Assembly: GCA_944392945.1 (NCBI GenBank)
Contig: CALXYJ010000003.1
Coordinates: 1 to 64,000 of the forward strand
DNA length: 64,000 nt
Source: an uncultured Clostridia bacterium
GTDB lineage: Bacteria > Bacillota > Clostridia > TANB77 > CAG-508
Direction of reading: 5' to 3'
Below, in pieces: positions 18,285 to 26,762 of the stretch. Under the pieces are notes generated by a model that searched no databases, had not been told where the DNA came from, and worked only from the letters and a program-made list of their open reading frames with translations. Both the position numbers and the translations under genes were made by a program. Each line of letters begins with the position of its first letter. Position 1 is the stretch's first letter.

Positions 18285-18935
18285 ATGCGAAGAATACGGA
18301 CAAATGAAGAATGGATAGAGTTTATGTTTGACAATATGGATAAATCTTATACAAGTAAAAATCCATATTGGTTGGAATTTTCAGAAGGTGAAAGAACTTT
18401 CGACAATTTATGCAAACCGGCTCATACTGTATTGGCAGAAGAATATGGAATCGATATAGTGATGGAAGATGAATCCCTAAGTATTGATGACGTACTCGCA
18501 AGGCAGGCAATGGTAGTAACTTTTACAGTGCCTAGAAAAATATCGGAAGAGGTTATAAAAAATGGAATAGCAAATAAGAGATATTTTAGTAGTTGTAAGC
18601 AGAGTTCTCAATGGCTAATGACACTTTTTGATATGACTGTTAAAATTAAGGCTTATAAGGAAGCTTTAATAGTGTTAGAAGCCATAGAAGGACAACCGGA
18701 TCTGGGAAAAATAGTTCTACTCAATTTACAACTGCATAAAGCAACGAGAATTATAACAGAAGATGCTAAAGACGAATTATTTAGAGCCGGAAGAGGGAAG
18801 TTTGATTTTAACAGTGAAGAAGATGTAGAAAAATTCTACGATGAGTTAGAATCTCTAAATCCAGAAGCAAATGAACTGTTAAGACGAATCAGCAAGCTGG
18901 GAATTTTGACAGAGTTTTTTATTACGAAGCTTTAA
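18285..18935 (+). CDS. Isolated unknown protein with its own terminator
   Basis: 216 residues, soluble, mostly helical, acidic. AAGGAGAGGG precedes the ATG. No domain recognised; notable are EWIEFMFDNMDKS at the start, SSCKQSSQWLMTLFDM in the middle and a leucine-rich C-terminal third. GC content and codon use (GCC, CTG, CGA, GGG) are less AT-biased than in the genes around it. A long hairpin terminator follows. It resembles in style, not in sequence, the single genes at 4131, 36292 and 52716. Confidence 0.75.
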   Translation: MRRIRTNEEWIEFMFDNMDKSYTSKNPYWLEFSEGERTFDNLCKPAHTVLAEEYGIDIVMEDESLSIDDVLARQAMVVTFTVPRKISEEVIKNGIANKRYFSSCKQSSQWLMTLFDMTVKIKAYKEALIVLEAIEGQPDLGKIVLLNLQLHKATRIITEDAKDELFRAGRGKFDFNSEEDVEKFYDELESLNPEANELLRRISKLGILTEFFITKL

Positions 18936-18973
18936 TCTAAGTCTGGTAAAAATGTCTAAAATTTCGCTAGTTT

Positions 18974-19025
18974 AAGCAGTAGGAGATGGAAAATGTTATT
19001 CCATATCCTACTGCTTGAATTTTTA
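18974..19025 (+). terminator. Terminator of the isolated unknown gene
   Basis: Eleven-base perfect outer stem (AAGCAGTAGGA / TCCTACTGCTT) with a further ATGGAA / TTCCAT inner stem, followed by T-rich DNA. Confidence 0.75.
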
Positions 19026-19068
19026 AAAAAAGATTTTACAATAATTTTGTAAAATTTAAAAATATATA

Positions 19069-19097
19069 TTGTAATTTTTTTTCCTTTGATATATAGT
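19069..19097 (+). promoter_or_regulatory. Promoter of the uracil permease leader
   Basis: TTGTAA at 19069 and TATAGT at 19092 with a 17-base T-rich spacer. Transcription would start near 19104, just ahead of the leader ORF. Confidence 0.5.
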
Positions 19098-19117
19098 ATC
19101 GAAAAGGGTGTGAAAAA

Positions 19118-19234
19118 ATGCAAGAATTTGTAAAAATATTAAAATTAAATACAACAAAAAAATTAAAGGCAAAAATTGCTTTTTTTGGTAACCCATTAAA
19201 ATATTTGTTTTGTACTAATTCTATTACGAATTAG
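19118..19234 (+). CDS. Putative 38-residue leader peptide of the uracil operon
   Basis: ATG preceded by AAGGGTG at a good distance. The frame ends at a TAG lying in the 3' arm of an intrinsic terminator. The ORF contains a run of seven T residues at 19179-19185 about 30 bases before the hairpin. This is the architecture of the UTP-sensing pyrBI leader of enteric bacteria, where polymerase pausing at U runs lets the ribosome catch up and block the terminator. The peptide itself is basic and looks functionless. Identity as a leader is inferred from layout only. Confidence 0.5.
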   Translation: MQEFVKILKLNTTKKLKAKIAFFGNPLKYLFCTNSITN

Positions 19235-19244
19235 TATTTTTTTT
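19213..19244 (+). terminator. Attenuator-like terminator before uracil permease
   Basis: Nine-base perfect stem (TACTAATTC / GAATTAGTA), six-base loop, then T8. It lies inside and just after the 38-residue leader ORF and 70 bases before the permease start, so it must be read through for expression unless another promoter exists. Confidence 0.8.
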
Positions 19245-19313
19245 GCTAAATTGTTTTTATAAAATTAAAATAAGAACAATTAATGCATATAAATTAAGAA
19301 GGGGGAATCTTTA

Positions 19314-20627
19314 ATGGAAGAAAAAAAATTACTGTTAGATGTAAACGAAAAGCCAACAATTGGAAAATGGATTATTCTTGCAATTCAACATGTTTTTGCA
19401 ATGTTTGGTGCAACAATATTAGTACCAATATTAGTAAACAGTTCAGCTGGTGAAGAAGTACTTACAATACCTGTAGCATTAGCTACATCGGGAATAGGAA
19501 CATTGATTTATATACTTTGCACAAAGGGAAGATCACCAGTATATTTAGGAAGTTCATTTGCTTTTATTGCACCACTTACAGCAGCATATTTAAAAGGTGG
19601 AATTTCTGGTGCAATGACAGGTATAATGGTTGTTGGACTTATTTATGTTATATTTGCAACACTTATACATTTTATAGGAAAAGACTGGATACATAAATTA
19701 TTACCACATGTTGTTATAGGTCCTATGATAATGATAATTGGTTTAGGTTTAGCTCCTAATGCAATATCACAAATTGGTCTAGGAACAGATACACAAATAG
19801 AGTGGAAAGGAGTTATAGTAGCTCTTATTACATTTTTAACTACAGCAATAGTAATGGTTAGAGGAAAAGGCTTTTTAAAGATTGTTCCCTTTTTAGTTGG
19901 AATAGTGGTAGGATATATAGCATCTATATGTTTAGGATTAGTAGATTTTGCACCAGTGGCAGAAGCAGCATTCTTTAGTATGCCAAACTTCATATTACCA
20001 TTTGTAAATTATATGCCTAGTTTTTCTGCGATTTTGACAATTGCGCCAATTGCATTAGTAACAATGGCAGAACATATAGGGGACCATACAGCTTTAAGTT
20101 CTATAATCGGAAAAGATTTATTAAAAGATCCAGGTTTAGATAGAACATTATTAGGTGATGGAATTGCAACATTTGTAGCAGGAATGCTAGGAGGACCAGC
20201 AAATACCACATATGGAGAGAACACATCAGTTGTTGGAATGACAAAAGTTGCTTCTGTCTGGGTAATTGGTTTAGCTGCAATTATTGCCATATGTCTAGCT
20301 TTCTTAGGAAAGTTTACTGCAATAATATCAACAATTCCTAATCCTGTATTAGGAGGAGTTTCATTATTATTATATGGATTTATATCTGTAAATGGTTTAA
20401 AAGTTTTAATAGAAAATCAAGTTGATTTTGGAAAGCCAAAAAATATAGTTGTTGCATCAACAATGTTAGTGTTAGGTTTAGGTGGAGCTGCTATATCAAT
20501 TGTATCAGGAGATTTATCTGTTACAATTTCAGGAATGAGTTTAGCTGCAATAGTAGGAATATTATTAAACCTATTATTACCAGAAGAAAAATTAAAAAAA
20601 TTAGAAGAAAAGACAACGGAGGAATAA
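19314..20627 (+). CDS. uraA: Uracil permease (NCS2 family)
   Basis: 437 residues with about 12-14 membrane segments. NCS2 hallmarks: QHVFAMFGATILVPILVN at the N-terminus, the substrate-site segment VTMAEHIGDHTALSSIIG, and GGPANTTYGENTSVVGMTKV in the second conserved half. It imports uracil by proton symport. AAGGGGGAA precedes the ATG. The upp gene follows four bases later, so import and conversion of uracil to UMP are coexpressed. Expression is probably controlled by the upstream leader and terminator. Confidence 0.95.
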   Translation: MEEKKLLLDVNEKPTIGKWIILAIQHVFAMFGATILVPILVNSSAGEEVLTIPVALATSGIGTLIYILCTKGRSPVYLGSSFAFIAPLTAAYLKGGISGAMTGIMVVGLIYVIFATLIHFIGKDWIHKLLPHVVIGPMIMIIGLGLAPNAISQIGLGTDTQIEWKGVIVALITFLTTAIVMVRGKGFLKIVPFLVGIVVGYIASICLGLVDFAPVAEAAFFSMPNFILPFVNYMPSFSAILTIAPIALVTMAEHIGDHTALSSIIGKDLLKDPGLDRTLLGDGIATFVAGMLGGPANTTYGENTSVVGMTKVASVWVIGLAAIIAICLAFLGKFTAIISTIPNPVLGGVSLLLYGFISVNGLKVLIENQVDFGKPKNIVVASTMLVLGLGGAAISIVSGDLSVTISGMSLAAIVGILLNLLLPEEKLKKLEEKTTEE

Positions 20628-20630
20628 AAA

Positions 20631-21257
20631 ATGAATATAAATGTATTAAATAATCCTATAATTGAACATAAATTATCAATAATAAGAAATAAAAATACAG
20701 GGACTAAAGAGTTTAGAGAAATAATAACAGAAATTGCTATATTTTTATGTTATGAAGCAATGAAAGATGCAAAGCTAGAGGAAATAGAGATTGAAACACC
20801 ATTATGTAAAACAAAAGCTAAAGTATTAAGAGAAGACAAATATGCATTCGTTCCTATTTTAAGGGCAGGAACAGGAATGCTTGATGGACTCTTACAAGTA
20901 ATTCCAAATGCTAAGATTGGTCATATAGGTTTATATAGAAATGAAGAAACTTTAGAACCAGTTAAATATTACTATAAAATGCCAAAAGATATAGATAAAA
21001 GAGAAGTTTTAATTTTGGACCCAATGTTAGCAACAGGAGGTTCAGCAGCAGATACAATAAAATGCTTAAAAAATGATGGAGTAAAGAAAATTAAATTTTT
21101 ATCAATTATATCTGCTCCAGAAGGAATAGAGAGATTAAATAAAGAATATCCAGATGTACAATTATTTACAGCTGCAATTGATGAAAAACTAAATGAATAT
21201 GGTTATATCTTACCTGGTTTAGGAGATGCTGGAGATAGAATTTTTGGAACAAAATAG
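20631..21257 (+). CDS. upp: Uracil phosphoribosyltransferase
   Basis: 208 residues, normal length. It converts uracil and PRPP to UMP. PRPP-binding segment LDPMLATGGSAADTIKCLK at about residues 128-146, uracil-binding C-terminal segment YILPGLGDAGDRIFGTK. ATG lies four bases after the permease stop with CGGAGG upstream (within the permease C-terminus). A hairpin follows. Confidence 0.97.
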   Translation: MNINVLNNPIIEHKLSIIRNKNTGTKEFREIITEIAIFLCYEAMKDAKLEEIEIETPLCKTKAKVLREDKYAFVPILRAGTGMLDGLLQVIPNAKIGHIGLYRNEETLEPVKYYYKMPKDIDKREVLILDPMLATGGSAADTIKCLKNDGVKKIKFLSIISAPEGIERLNKEYPDVQLFTAAIDEKLNEYGYILPGLGDAGDRIFGTK

Positions 21258-21275
21258 ATTATTAAATTTGATTAT

Positions 21276-21312
21276 AACCGTGGAAGGAAGCTTATCACTT
21301 ACGTCCACGGTT
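21276..21312 (+). terminator. Hairpin after upp
   Basis: Nine-base perfect arms (AACCGTGGA / TCCACGGTT) around a 19-base loop. The T-run after it is weak, so it may be a terminator or a processing structure. Confidence 0.5.
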
Positions 21313-21412
21313 TAATAATTGTAGACTATGACTAATGTACTTGAAAAAAGAATTTACATATGATATATTTTGAAATATATTAAAAAATTTCATTAGAATG
21401 GAGTTGAGCAGT

Positions 21413-22523
21413 TTGTTAGAATTAGAGGAAAATAGTAAAGAACTTCAAGAACTACAAAAAAGATTAAAAGAAACAGGTGAATCTCTTTGAAATAGAAAAA
21501 TTACAGGTTAAATTAGACAACATTGAAAAGGAAACACTTAAAGAAGGATTTTGGAGTAAGGATAATAGTAAGATATTACAGGAAATTAAAATACTAAAAG
21601 ATAAAATTAATTCATATACTAAAATATATACTAATTTAGAAAATTTAATAGAAATGAATAAATTATTAGAACAAGAAAATGATGAAAGCCTTGTAAAGGA
21701 ATTATTATCAGATACTAAAAATATTGATAAAGAAATAGAAGAATTAGAAATAAAAACATTATTATCAGGAAAATATGACATAAATAATGCAATAGTATCT
21801 ATGCATCCAGGTGCAGGAGGTACAGAATCACAAGACTGGGTAGAAATGTTATACAGAATGTATACTAGATGGGCAGAAAAACATAATTTTCAAGTAAAAG
21901 AATTAGATTACCTAGAAGGTGATGAAGCAGGAATTAAGAGTGTAACATTTCTTGTTCAAGGAGATTATGCATATGGATATTTAAAGGGTGAAATGGGAGT
22001 TCATAGATTAATAAGAATTTCACCATTTGATAGTGGAGGAAGAAGACATACATCTTTTGCTTCAGTAGAAGTATTACCAGAGATTACAGACGATATAGAA
22101 ATAGATATAAACCCAGATGATTTAAGAGTAGATACATATAGAGCTTCTGGTGCAGGAGGACAACATATAAATAAAACTTCTTCTGCTGTTAGAATAACAC
22201 ATATACCAACTAATATTGTTGTGGCTTGCCAATCAGAAAGATCACAAATACAAAATAGAGAAACAGCAATGAAAATGTTAAAATCTAAATTATTTGATTT
22301 AAAAGAAAAAGAAAGACAAAAAAATATTAATGATTTAAAAGGAGAGCAAAAAGATATTGCATGGGGAAGCCAAATAAGATCTTATATCTTTTGTCCATAT
22401 ACATTAGTAAAAGACCATAGAACAAATTATGAAGTAGGAAATGTACAATCTGTTATGGATGGGCAAATAGATGATTTTATAGAAGAATATTTAAAAAAAT
22501 ATAATCAAAAAAATGTTATATAA
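21413..22523 (+). CDS. prfB: Peptide chain release factor 2, with programmed +1 frameshift
   Basis: RF2 recognises UGA and UAA. The 5' frame (TTG at 21413, ATGGAG nine bases upstream; an in-frame ATG at 21398 is the alternative) ends at the UGA at 21488 in the context TCT CTT TGA, with AGGTG just upstream as an SD-like stimulator. A +1 shift at CTT-T continues with GAA ATA GAA into the main frame. This is the conserved autoregulatory frameshift of prfB. The main part has the GGQ motif in [20 protein letters not shown] and the anticodon-like region around [12 protein letters not shown]. Total about 370 residues. Confidence 0.95.
21488..21490 (+). promoter_or_regulatory. In-frame UGA of the prfB recoding site
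   Basis: CTTTGA at 21485-21490 is the canonical slippery site: CUU-decoding tRNA slips +1 onto UUU when RF2 is scarce. AGGTG lies five bases upstream as stimulatory pairing to 16S rRNA. Confidence 0.92.
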
Positions 22524-22645
22524 AATGAATATTTATTAATGCTTATACTTTTATAAGTTGCGAAAAAATATTTATTTTCATATATTATATAGAAATAGTA
22601 TTTAATTAAATAAATTTCTTACATTAATAAGAAGAGGGTGTCAAA

Positions 22646-23824
22646 ATGGACACAATAGTTTTAAAATTTGGAGGAAGTTCAGTTGCAGACAATATTAAAT
22701 TAAATATTGTAGCAGAAAAAATTAAGGAGTTTTACAAAGAAAATAATGTAGTTGTTGTAGTTTCTGCACAAGGAAAAACTACTGATAACTTATTAAAAGA
22801 AGCACATGAGTTAAGTAATGTCCCTAATGAAAGGGAATTAGATACATTACTTAGTGCAGGAGAGCAAATCTCGATGTCTAAATTAAGTATTTTACTTAAT
22901 AGATTAGGATATCCGGCAATATCTTTAACAGGATGGCAGGCTGGAATATTTACAAGTATAACAAATCAATCAGCTGTAGTGGAATCCATAGATACATCAA
23001 GAATAGAAAAGGAATTAAAAGATAGAAAAATAGTTATAATAGCTGGGTTCCAGGGAATAAATGAAAATGGAGATATAACTACATTTGGAAGAGGAGGTTC
23101 TGATACTACAGCGGTAGCTGTGGCAGCAGCTTTAAAAGCTGATAAGTGCTATATTTTTTCCGATGTTGATGGCGTGTATTCTACAGATCCAAATAAGGTA
23201 AAAGAGGCTAAAAAGTTGCCAGAGCTTTCTTACGAGGAAATGCAAGATATATCAAATGAAGGTGCAAAGGTTTTGCACAATAGATGTGTAGAAATAGGAA
23301 AAAGATTTAATATACCAATAGTTACAAAATCAACTTTTAATAATAGACCAGGAAGTATTATAAATAATAAAATAGAAGATACAAAAGTAAAAAGTATTGT
23401 AAAGAATGATAACATAATACTGGTAACAGCAAGACAAGAGGTATATACTCCTAGAATGATTAGTCGTATATATAGAAAATTATTGGATAATAATATATTT
23501 ATTAATAATATTATTAATAAAAGTACATCTAATCTAGAAATCCAGTTTACAATTAAAACAGCTGATTTTAATAAATTTGAAAATGTAATTTCTAAAGAAT
23601 ATCCAAAATTAGATTGCTCTTATAAAAATATAAGTAAAATATCTATAATTGGCTATGGAATAATGAATAATTCAGAAACAATAACAAAAACTATGCAGAT
23701 AATAGAAACAAATGCATTAGAAATATTAAGTATACAAACAAATGAGTCAATGATAAGAATAATTTTTAGAGATAAGTTAGAGGATAATATCCTAGAACAA
23801 TTGCACAATGAGCTAATTTTTTAA
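22646..23824 (+). CDS. lysC: Aspartokinase (monofunctional)
   Basis: 392 residues. It phosphorylates aspartate, the first step to lysine, threonine, methionine and dipicolinate. Kinase signature VLKFGGSSVADNIK at residues 4-17, FGRGGSDTTAVAVAAALKAD near 150-170, and two ACT domains in the last ~150 residues for feedback by lysine or threonine. AGAGGGTG precedes the ATG. No lysine riboswitch is visible: the 120 bases upstream are too short and lack its helices. It stands alone. Confidence 0.94.
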   Translation: MDTIVLKFGGSSVADNIKLNIVAEKIKEFYKENNVVVVVSAQGKTTDNLLKEAHELSNVPNERELDTLLSAGEQISMSKLSILLNRLGYPAISLTGWQAGIFTSITNQSAVVESIDTSRIEKELKDRKIVIIAGFQGINENGDITTFGRGGSDTTAVAVAAALKADKCYIFSDVDGVYSTDPNKVKEAKKLPELSYEEMQDISNEGAKVLHNRCVEIGKRFNIPIVTKSTFNNRPGSIINNKIEDTKVKSIVKNDNIILVTARQEVYTPRMISRIYRKLLDNNIFINNIINKSTSNLEIQFTIKTADFNKFENVISKEYPKLDCSYKNISKISIIGYGIMNNSETITKTMQIIETNALEILSIQTNESMIRIIFRDKLEDNILEQLHNELIF

Positions 23825-23886
23825 ATTTAATGGCAGAGTCAAAATATTGGCTTTGCCTAATGTAAATTATTTTGGAGGTTATACAT

Positions 23887-25227
23887 ATGAAAAATATTTC
23901 AAAGGAAAAGTTAAAAAAATATGAAAAAGATTTTATAAATTCAGAGAATAAAGTGATAACAAATGCAGTTACTAAAAATGGATTTTTTAAATCTTGTGAA
24001 AATTATGAAGAAATAAGGAATACTAGATACGAGTTTTCTATAAATTTAAATCAAGGAGAGATAACAAACCAACAACATAGCGGAAGATGTTGGATATTTG
24101 CTTCTACAAATTTTATTAGATATTTCTTAATTAAAAAATTAAACATAAATACAATTGAATTATCTCAAAATTATATAGCTTTTTATGACAAATTAGAAAA
24201 ATGTAATTATTTTTTAAATAATATTATAGCTACAATAGAAAAGCCAACAACAGATAGATATGTTACTTTCTTTTTAGATTCACCTATAAATGATGGTGGA
24301 CAATGGGATATGTTTTTAAATATAATTAAAAAATATGGTATTGTACCTAAAAGTGCTATGCCAGAAACATACAATTCATCTAATACAACAGAAATAAATA
24401 AAATATTAAATCGATTATTAAGAATGTTTGCATATGAACTAAAAAATGATTTTAAAAATGGAAAATCATTAGATGATATAGAAAATAGAAAATTAGATAT
24501 GATGGAAAAAATTTATGCAATTTTATGTACTGCTTTCGGAAAACCAGTAGATAAATTTGATTTTGAATTTACAAATAAAAATAATGAGTTTCATAGAGAT
24601 GTAAATATAACTCCTATGGATTTTTACGAAAAATATATAAAAGATTTAAATTTAGAAGATTATATAAGTGTTATAAATGCACCAAATGAAGATAGACCAT
24701 TTTTTAAAAAATATACTGTAAAATATATTGGTAATGTTGCAGATGGAAATGGAATTTCATATTTAAATTTACCAATAAAAAGATTAAAAGAAATGGCAAT
24801 TGCCCAATTGGCAGAAGGAGTGCCTGTATTTTTTGGAAGTGATGTAGGACAGGAATCATCTAGAGATTTAGGTATATTATCTCCTAAATTATATAATATA
24901 AATGATATTATTAATGTTAAAGAAACTATGGATAAAGCTACAAGACTTGAATATAGAGAAAGCGCTATGACTCATGCAATGTTATTTTTAGGAGTAAATA
25001 TTGATGATAATTGGAATGCAAGTAGATGGAAAATAGAAAATTCTTGGGGATCTACTCCTGGAAATAAAGGGATTTTTGTATTGACAGATGATTGGTTCGA
25101 TTCTTATGTATATCAAGTTGTAGTAAATAAAAAGCATTTAAAGCCAGAAGAATTAGAGGCATATAATGAAAGTAAATACTATATGGAATTAGAACCATGG
25201 GATCCAATGGGAACTTTAGCAGATTAG
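23887..25227 (+). CDS. pepC: Aminopeptidase C (bleomycin hydrolase family)
   Basis: 446 residues from the ATG at 23887 with GGAGG nine bases upstream. Papain-type cysteine peptidase (C1B) with the triad C68 in QQHSGRCWIFAS, H363 in ESAMTHAMLFLG and N385 in KIENSWG. It is cytosolic and hexameric in the family and trims N-terminal residues from peptides. The C-terminal tail MGTLAD is similar to the family's self-compartmentalising end. trxB follows after ten bases. Confidence 0.95.
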   Translation: MKNISKEKLKKYEKDFINSENKVITNAVTKNGFFKSCENYEEIRNTRYEFSINLNQGEITNQQHSGRCWIFASTNFIRYFLIKKLNINTIELSQNYIAFYDKLEKCNYFLNNIIATIEKPTTDRYVTFFLDSPINDGGQWDMFLNIIKKYGIVPKSAMPETYNSSNTTEINKILNRLLRMFAYELKNDFKNGKSLDDIENRKLDMMEKIYAILCTAFGKPVDKFDFEFTNKNNEFHRDVNITPMDFYEKYIKDLNLEDYISVINAPNEDRPFFKKYTVKYIGNVADGNGISYLNLPIKRLKEMAIAQLAEGVPVFFGSDVGQESSRDLGILSPKLYNINDIINVKETMDKATRLEYRESAMTHAMLFLGVNIDDNWNASRWKIENSWGSTPGNKGIFVLTDDWFDSYVYQVVVNKKHLKPEELEAYNESKYYMELEPWDPMGTLAD

Positions 25228-25237
25228 GAGAAAAGTT

Positions 25238-26101
25238 ATGTATGATTGTATAATAATAGGAAAAGGTCCAGCTGGAATAAGTACAGCTATTTATATAAGT
25301 AGATCTAATTTAAAATGTTTAGTAATTGGAAAAGATGGAACTGCTTTAAAAAAAGCTAGTAAGATAGAAAATTATTATGGTTTTATAGAACCAATTTTTG
25401 GAGAAGAGCTATACAAAAGAGGACTAAAACAAGCAGAAAATCAGGGAATAGAATTAAAAAATGATGAAGTTATTGATATAGAATATGATAATAATGGATT
25501 TTTAATTAAAACTGTAAACAGTGAATATGAAACAAAAACGATTGTTTTAGCAATAGGAAAATCCAGAAAAACATCAAATATAAATGGCGAAGACAAATTT
25601 ATTGGTAGAGGGATAAGTTATTGTGCAATTTGTGATGGATATTTTTTCAAAAATAAAAACATTGCAGTTATAGGAGATGGAGAATATGCACTTCATGAAG
25701 CAGAGATTTTAAAAAGAGTAAGTAATAATGTTACAATATTTACAAATGGTAATAAGTTACCAGAGAATAGATCTATAGAAATAAAGAATGTTGTAGAAGG
25801 TAAAATAGATTCTATAAGAGGAAACAATAAAGTAGAGAGCATAGAATTAGAAAATAAAGAAAAAATTCCGATTGATGGAATATTTATAGCGCAGGGAATT
25901 GCTTCAAGTATAGATTTTGCTAAAAAATTAGGTATTTTTATTAAAGACAATAATATTATAATAAATAATAATATGGAAACAAATGTACCTGGCATTTATG
26001 CTGCAGGAGATTGTACAGGAGGGCTTTTACAAATAAGTAAAGCAATTTATGAAGGTGCAAAATGTGGTTTAAGTATAGCTAAAAATTTAAAAAATATATA
26101 A
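25238..26101 (+). CDS. trxB: Thioredoxin reductase
   Basis: 287 residues, somewhat shorter than the usual ~310. FAD-binding GKGPAGISTAIYI at residues 8-20, redox pair C129 and C132 in YCAICDG, and the terminal FAD segment PGIYAAGDCTGG. The NAD(P)H-binding region VIGDGEYALHEAEIL lacks the usual GGGxS(A) pattern, so cofactor preference may differ (ferredoxin- or NADH-dependent reductases exist in Clostridia). Lies between pepC and trxA in one operon. Confidence 0.93.
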   Translation: MYDCIIIGKGPAGISTAIYISRSNLKCLVIGKDGTALKKASKIENYYGFIEPIFGEELYKRGLKQAENQGIELKNDEVIDIEYDNNGFLIKTVNSEYETKTIVLAIGKSRKTSNINGEDKFIGRGISYCAICDGYFFKNKNIAVIGDGEYALHEAEILKRVSNNVTIFTNGNKLPENRSIEIKNVVEGKIDSIRGNNKVESIELENKEKIPIDGIFIAQGIASSIDFAKKLGIFIKDNNIIINNNMETNVPGIYAAGDCTGGLLQISKAIYEGAKCGLSIAKNLKNI

Positions 26102-26120
26102 TATTTATAGGAGGTTTATT

Positions 26121-26432
26121 ATGAGTAATGTAATAGAAGTATCAGAAGAAAATTTTGAACAAGAGGTATTAAAATCTGATTTTCCAGTATTAGTTGATTT
26201 TTGGGCACCATGGTGTGGACCTTGTAGAATGATGGGACCAATTATAGATGAAATTGCAGATGAAAACTTAGAATTAAAAGTATGTAAGGTAAATGTAGAT
26301 GATTCATCTGATTTGGCTAGAAAATATGATATAGAAAGTATTCCTACTTTAATATATTTTAAAAATGGAATTGTTAGATCAACAATGATTGGTTTGCGTA
26401 CAAAACAAGATATATTAAATGAATTAAAATAA
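26121..26432 (+). CDS. trxA: Thioredoxin
   Basis: 103 residues with the classical active site WCGPC at residues 31-35, cis-proline region ESIPTLIYFKNG and normal length. It reduces protein disulfides and is recharged by the adjacent TrxB. AGGAGG precedes the ATG. A perfect 14-bp terminator follows. Confidence 0.97.
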   Translation: MSNVIEVSEENFEQEVLKSDFPVLVDFWAPWCGPCRMMGPIIDEIADENLELKVCKVNVDDSSDLARKYDIESIPTLIYFKNGIVRSTMIGLRTKQDILNELK

Positions 26433-26440
26433 ATCAATAA

Positions 26441-26479
26441 AATTGTGGCTATATTTATTATATAGCCACAATTTTTAAA
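26441..26479. terminator. Bidirectional terminator between trxA and the reverse-strand pair
   Basis: Perfect 14-base stem (AAATTGTGGCTATA and complement) with six-base loop; T-rich on the plus side and A-rich before it, so it can serve both convergent units. Confidence 0.85.
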
Positions 26480-26762
26480 TTTTATATGATTTGTAAATAT
26501 CTAAATAAGAACTTAGTTCACTAGTTATTGGATATTCTTCTTCTGCATATCTGCATAAGATGCTAATATAAATTTTTTCTTTATCATTAAGATATTTGTA
26601 ACAATTAGTTTTTAAATCAAATAGATTTGTATACTTATATTCTGGTTTAAATATTTTTACTCGACTTATAAGTTTTTGCTTAATATCCTCTCTTAATATA
26701 TTAGCACAATAAGCATAGTTTTTTTTCTTAAAATTAATATTTAAATCTGTACTATCTAACAT
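26475..26762 (-). CDS. Unknown small protein, partner of the 601-residue protein
   Basis: 95 residues from the ATG at 26762 (GAGGATG nine bases before it, inside the upstream gene). Helical, charged, with a Tyr-rich C-terminal half (YISILCRYAEEEYP). It overlaps the end of the larger upstream gene by eleven bases, so translation is coupled. No family recognised. Confidence 0.75.
   Translation of the reverse strand: MLDSTDLNINFKKKNYAYCANILREDIKQKLISRVKIFKPEYKYTNLFDLKTNCYKYLNDKEKIYISILCRYAEEEYPITSELSSYLDIYKSYKI

Noticed and set aside
22524..22645. Lysine riboswitch before lysC
   Set aside because: Only about 120 bases, very AT-rich, without the multi-helix core or a terminator.
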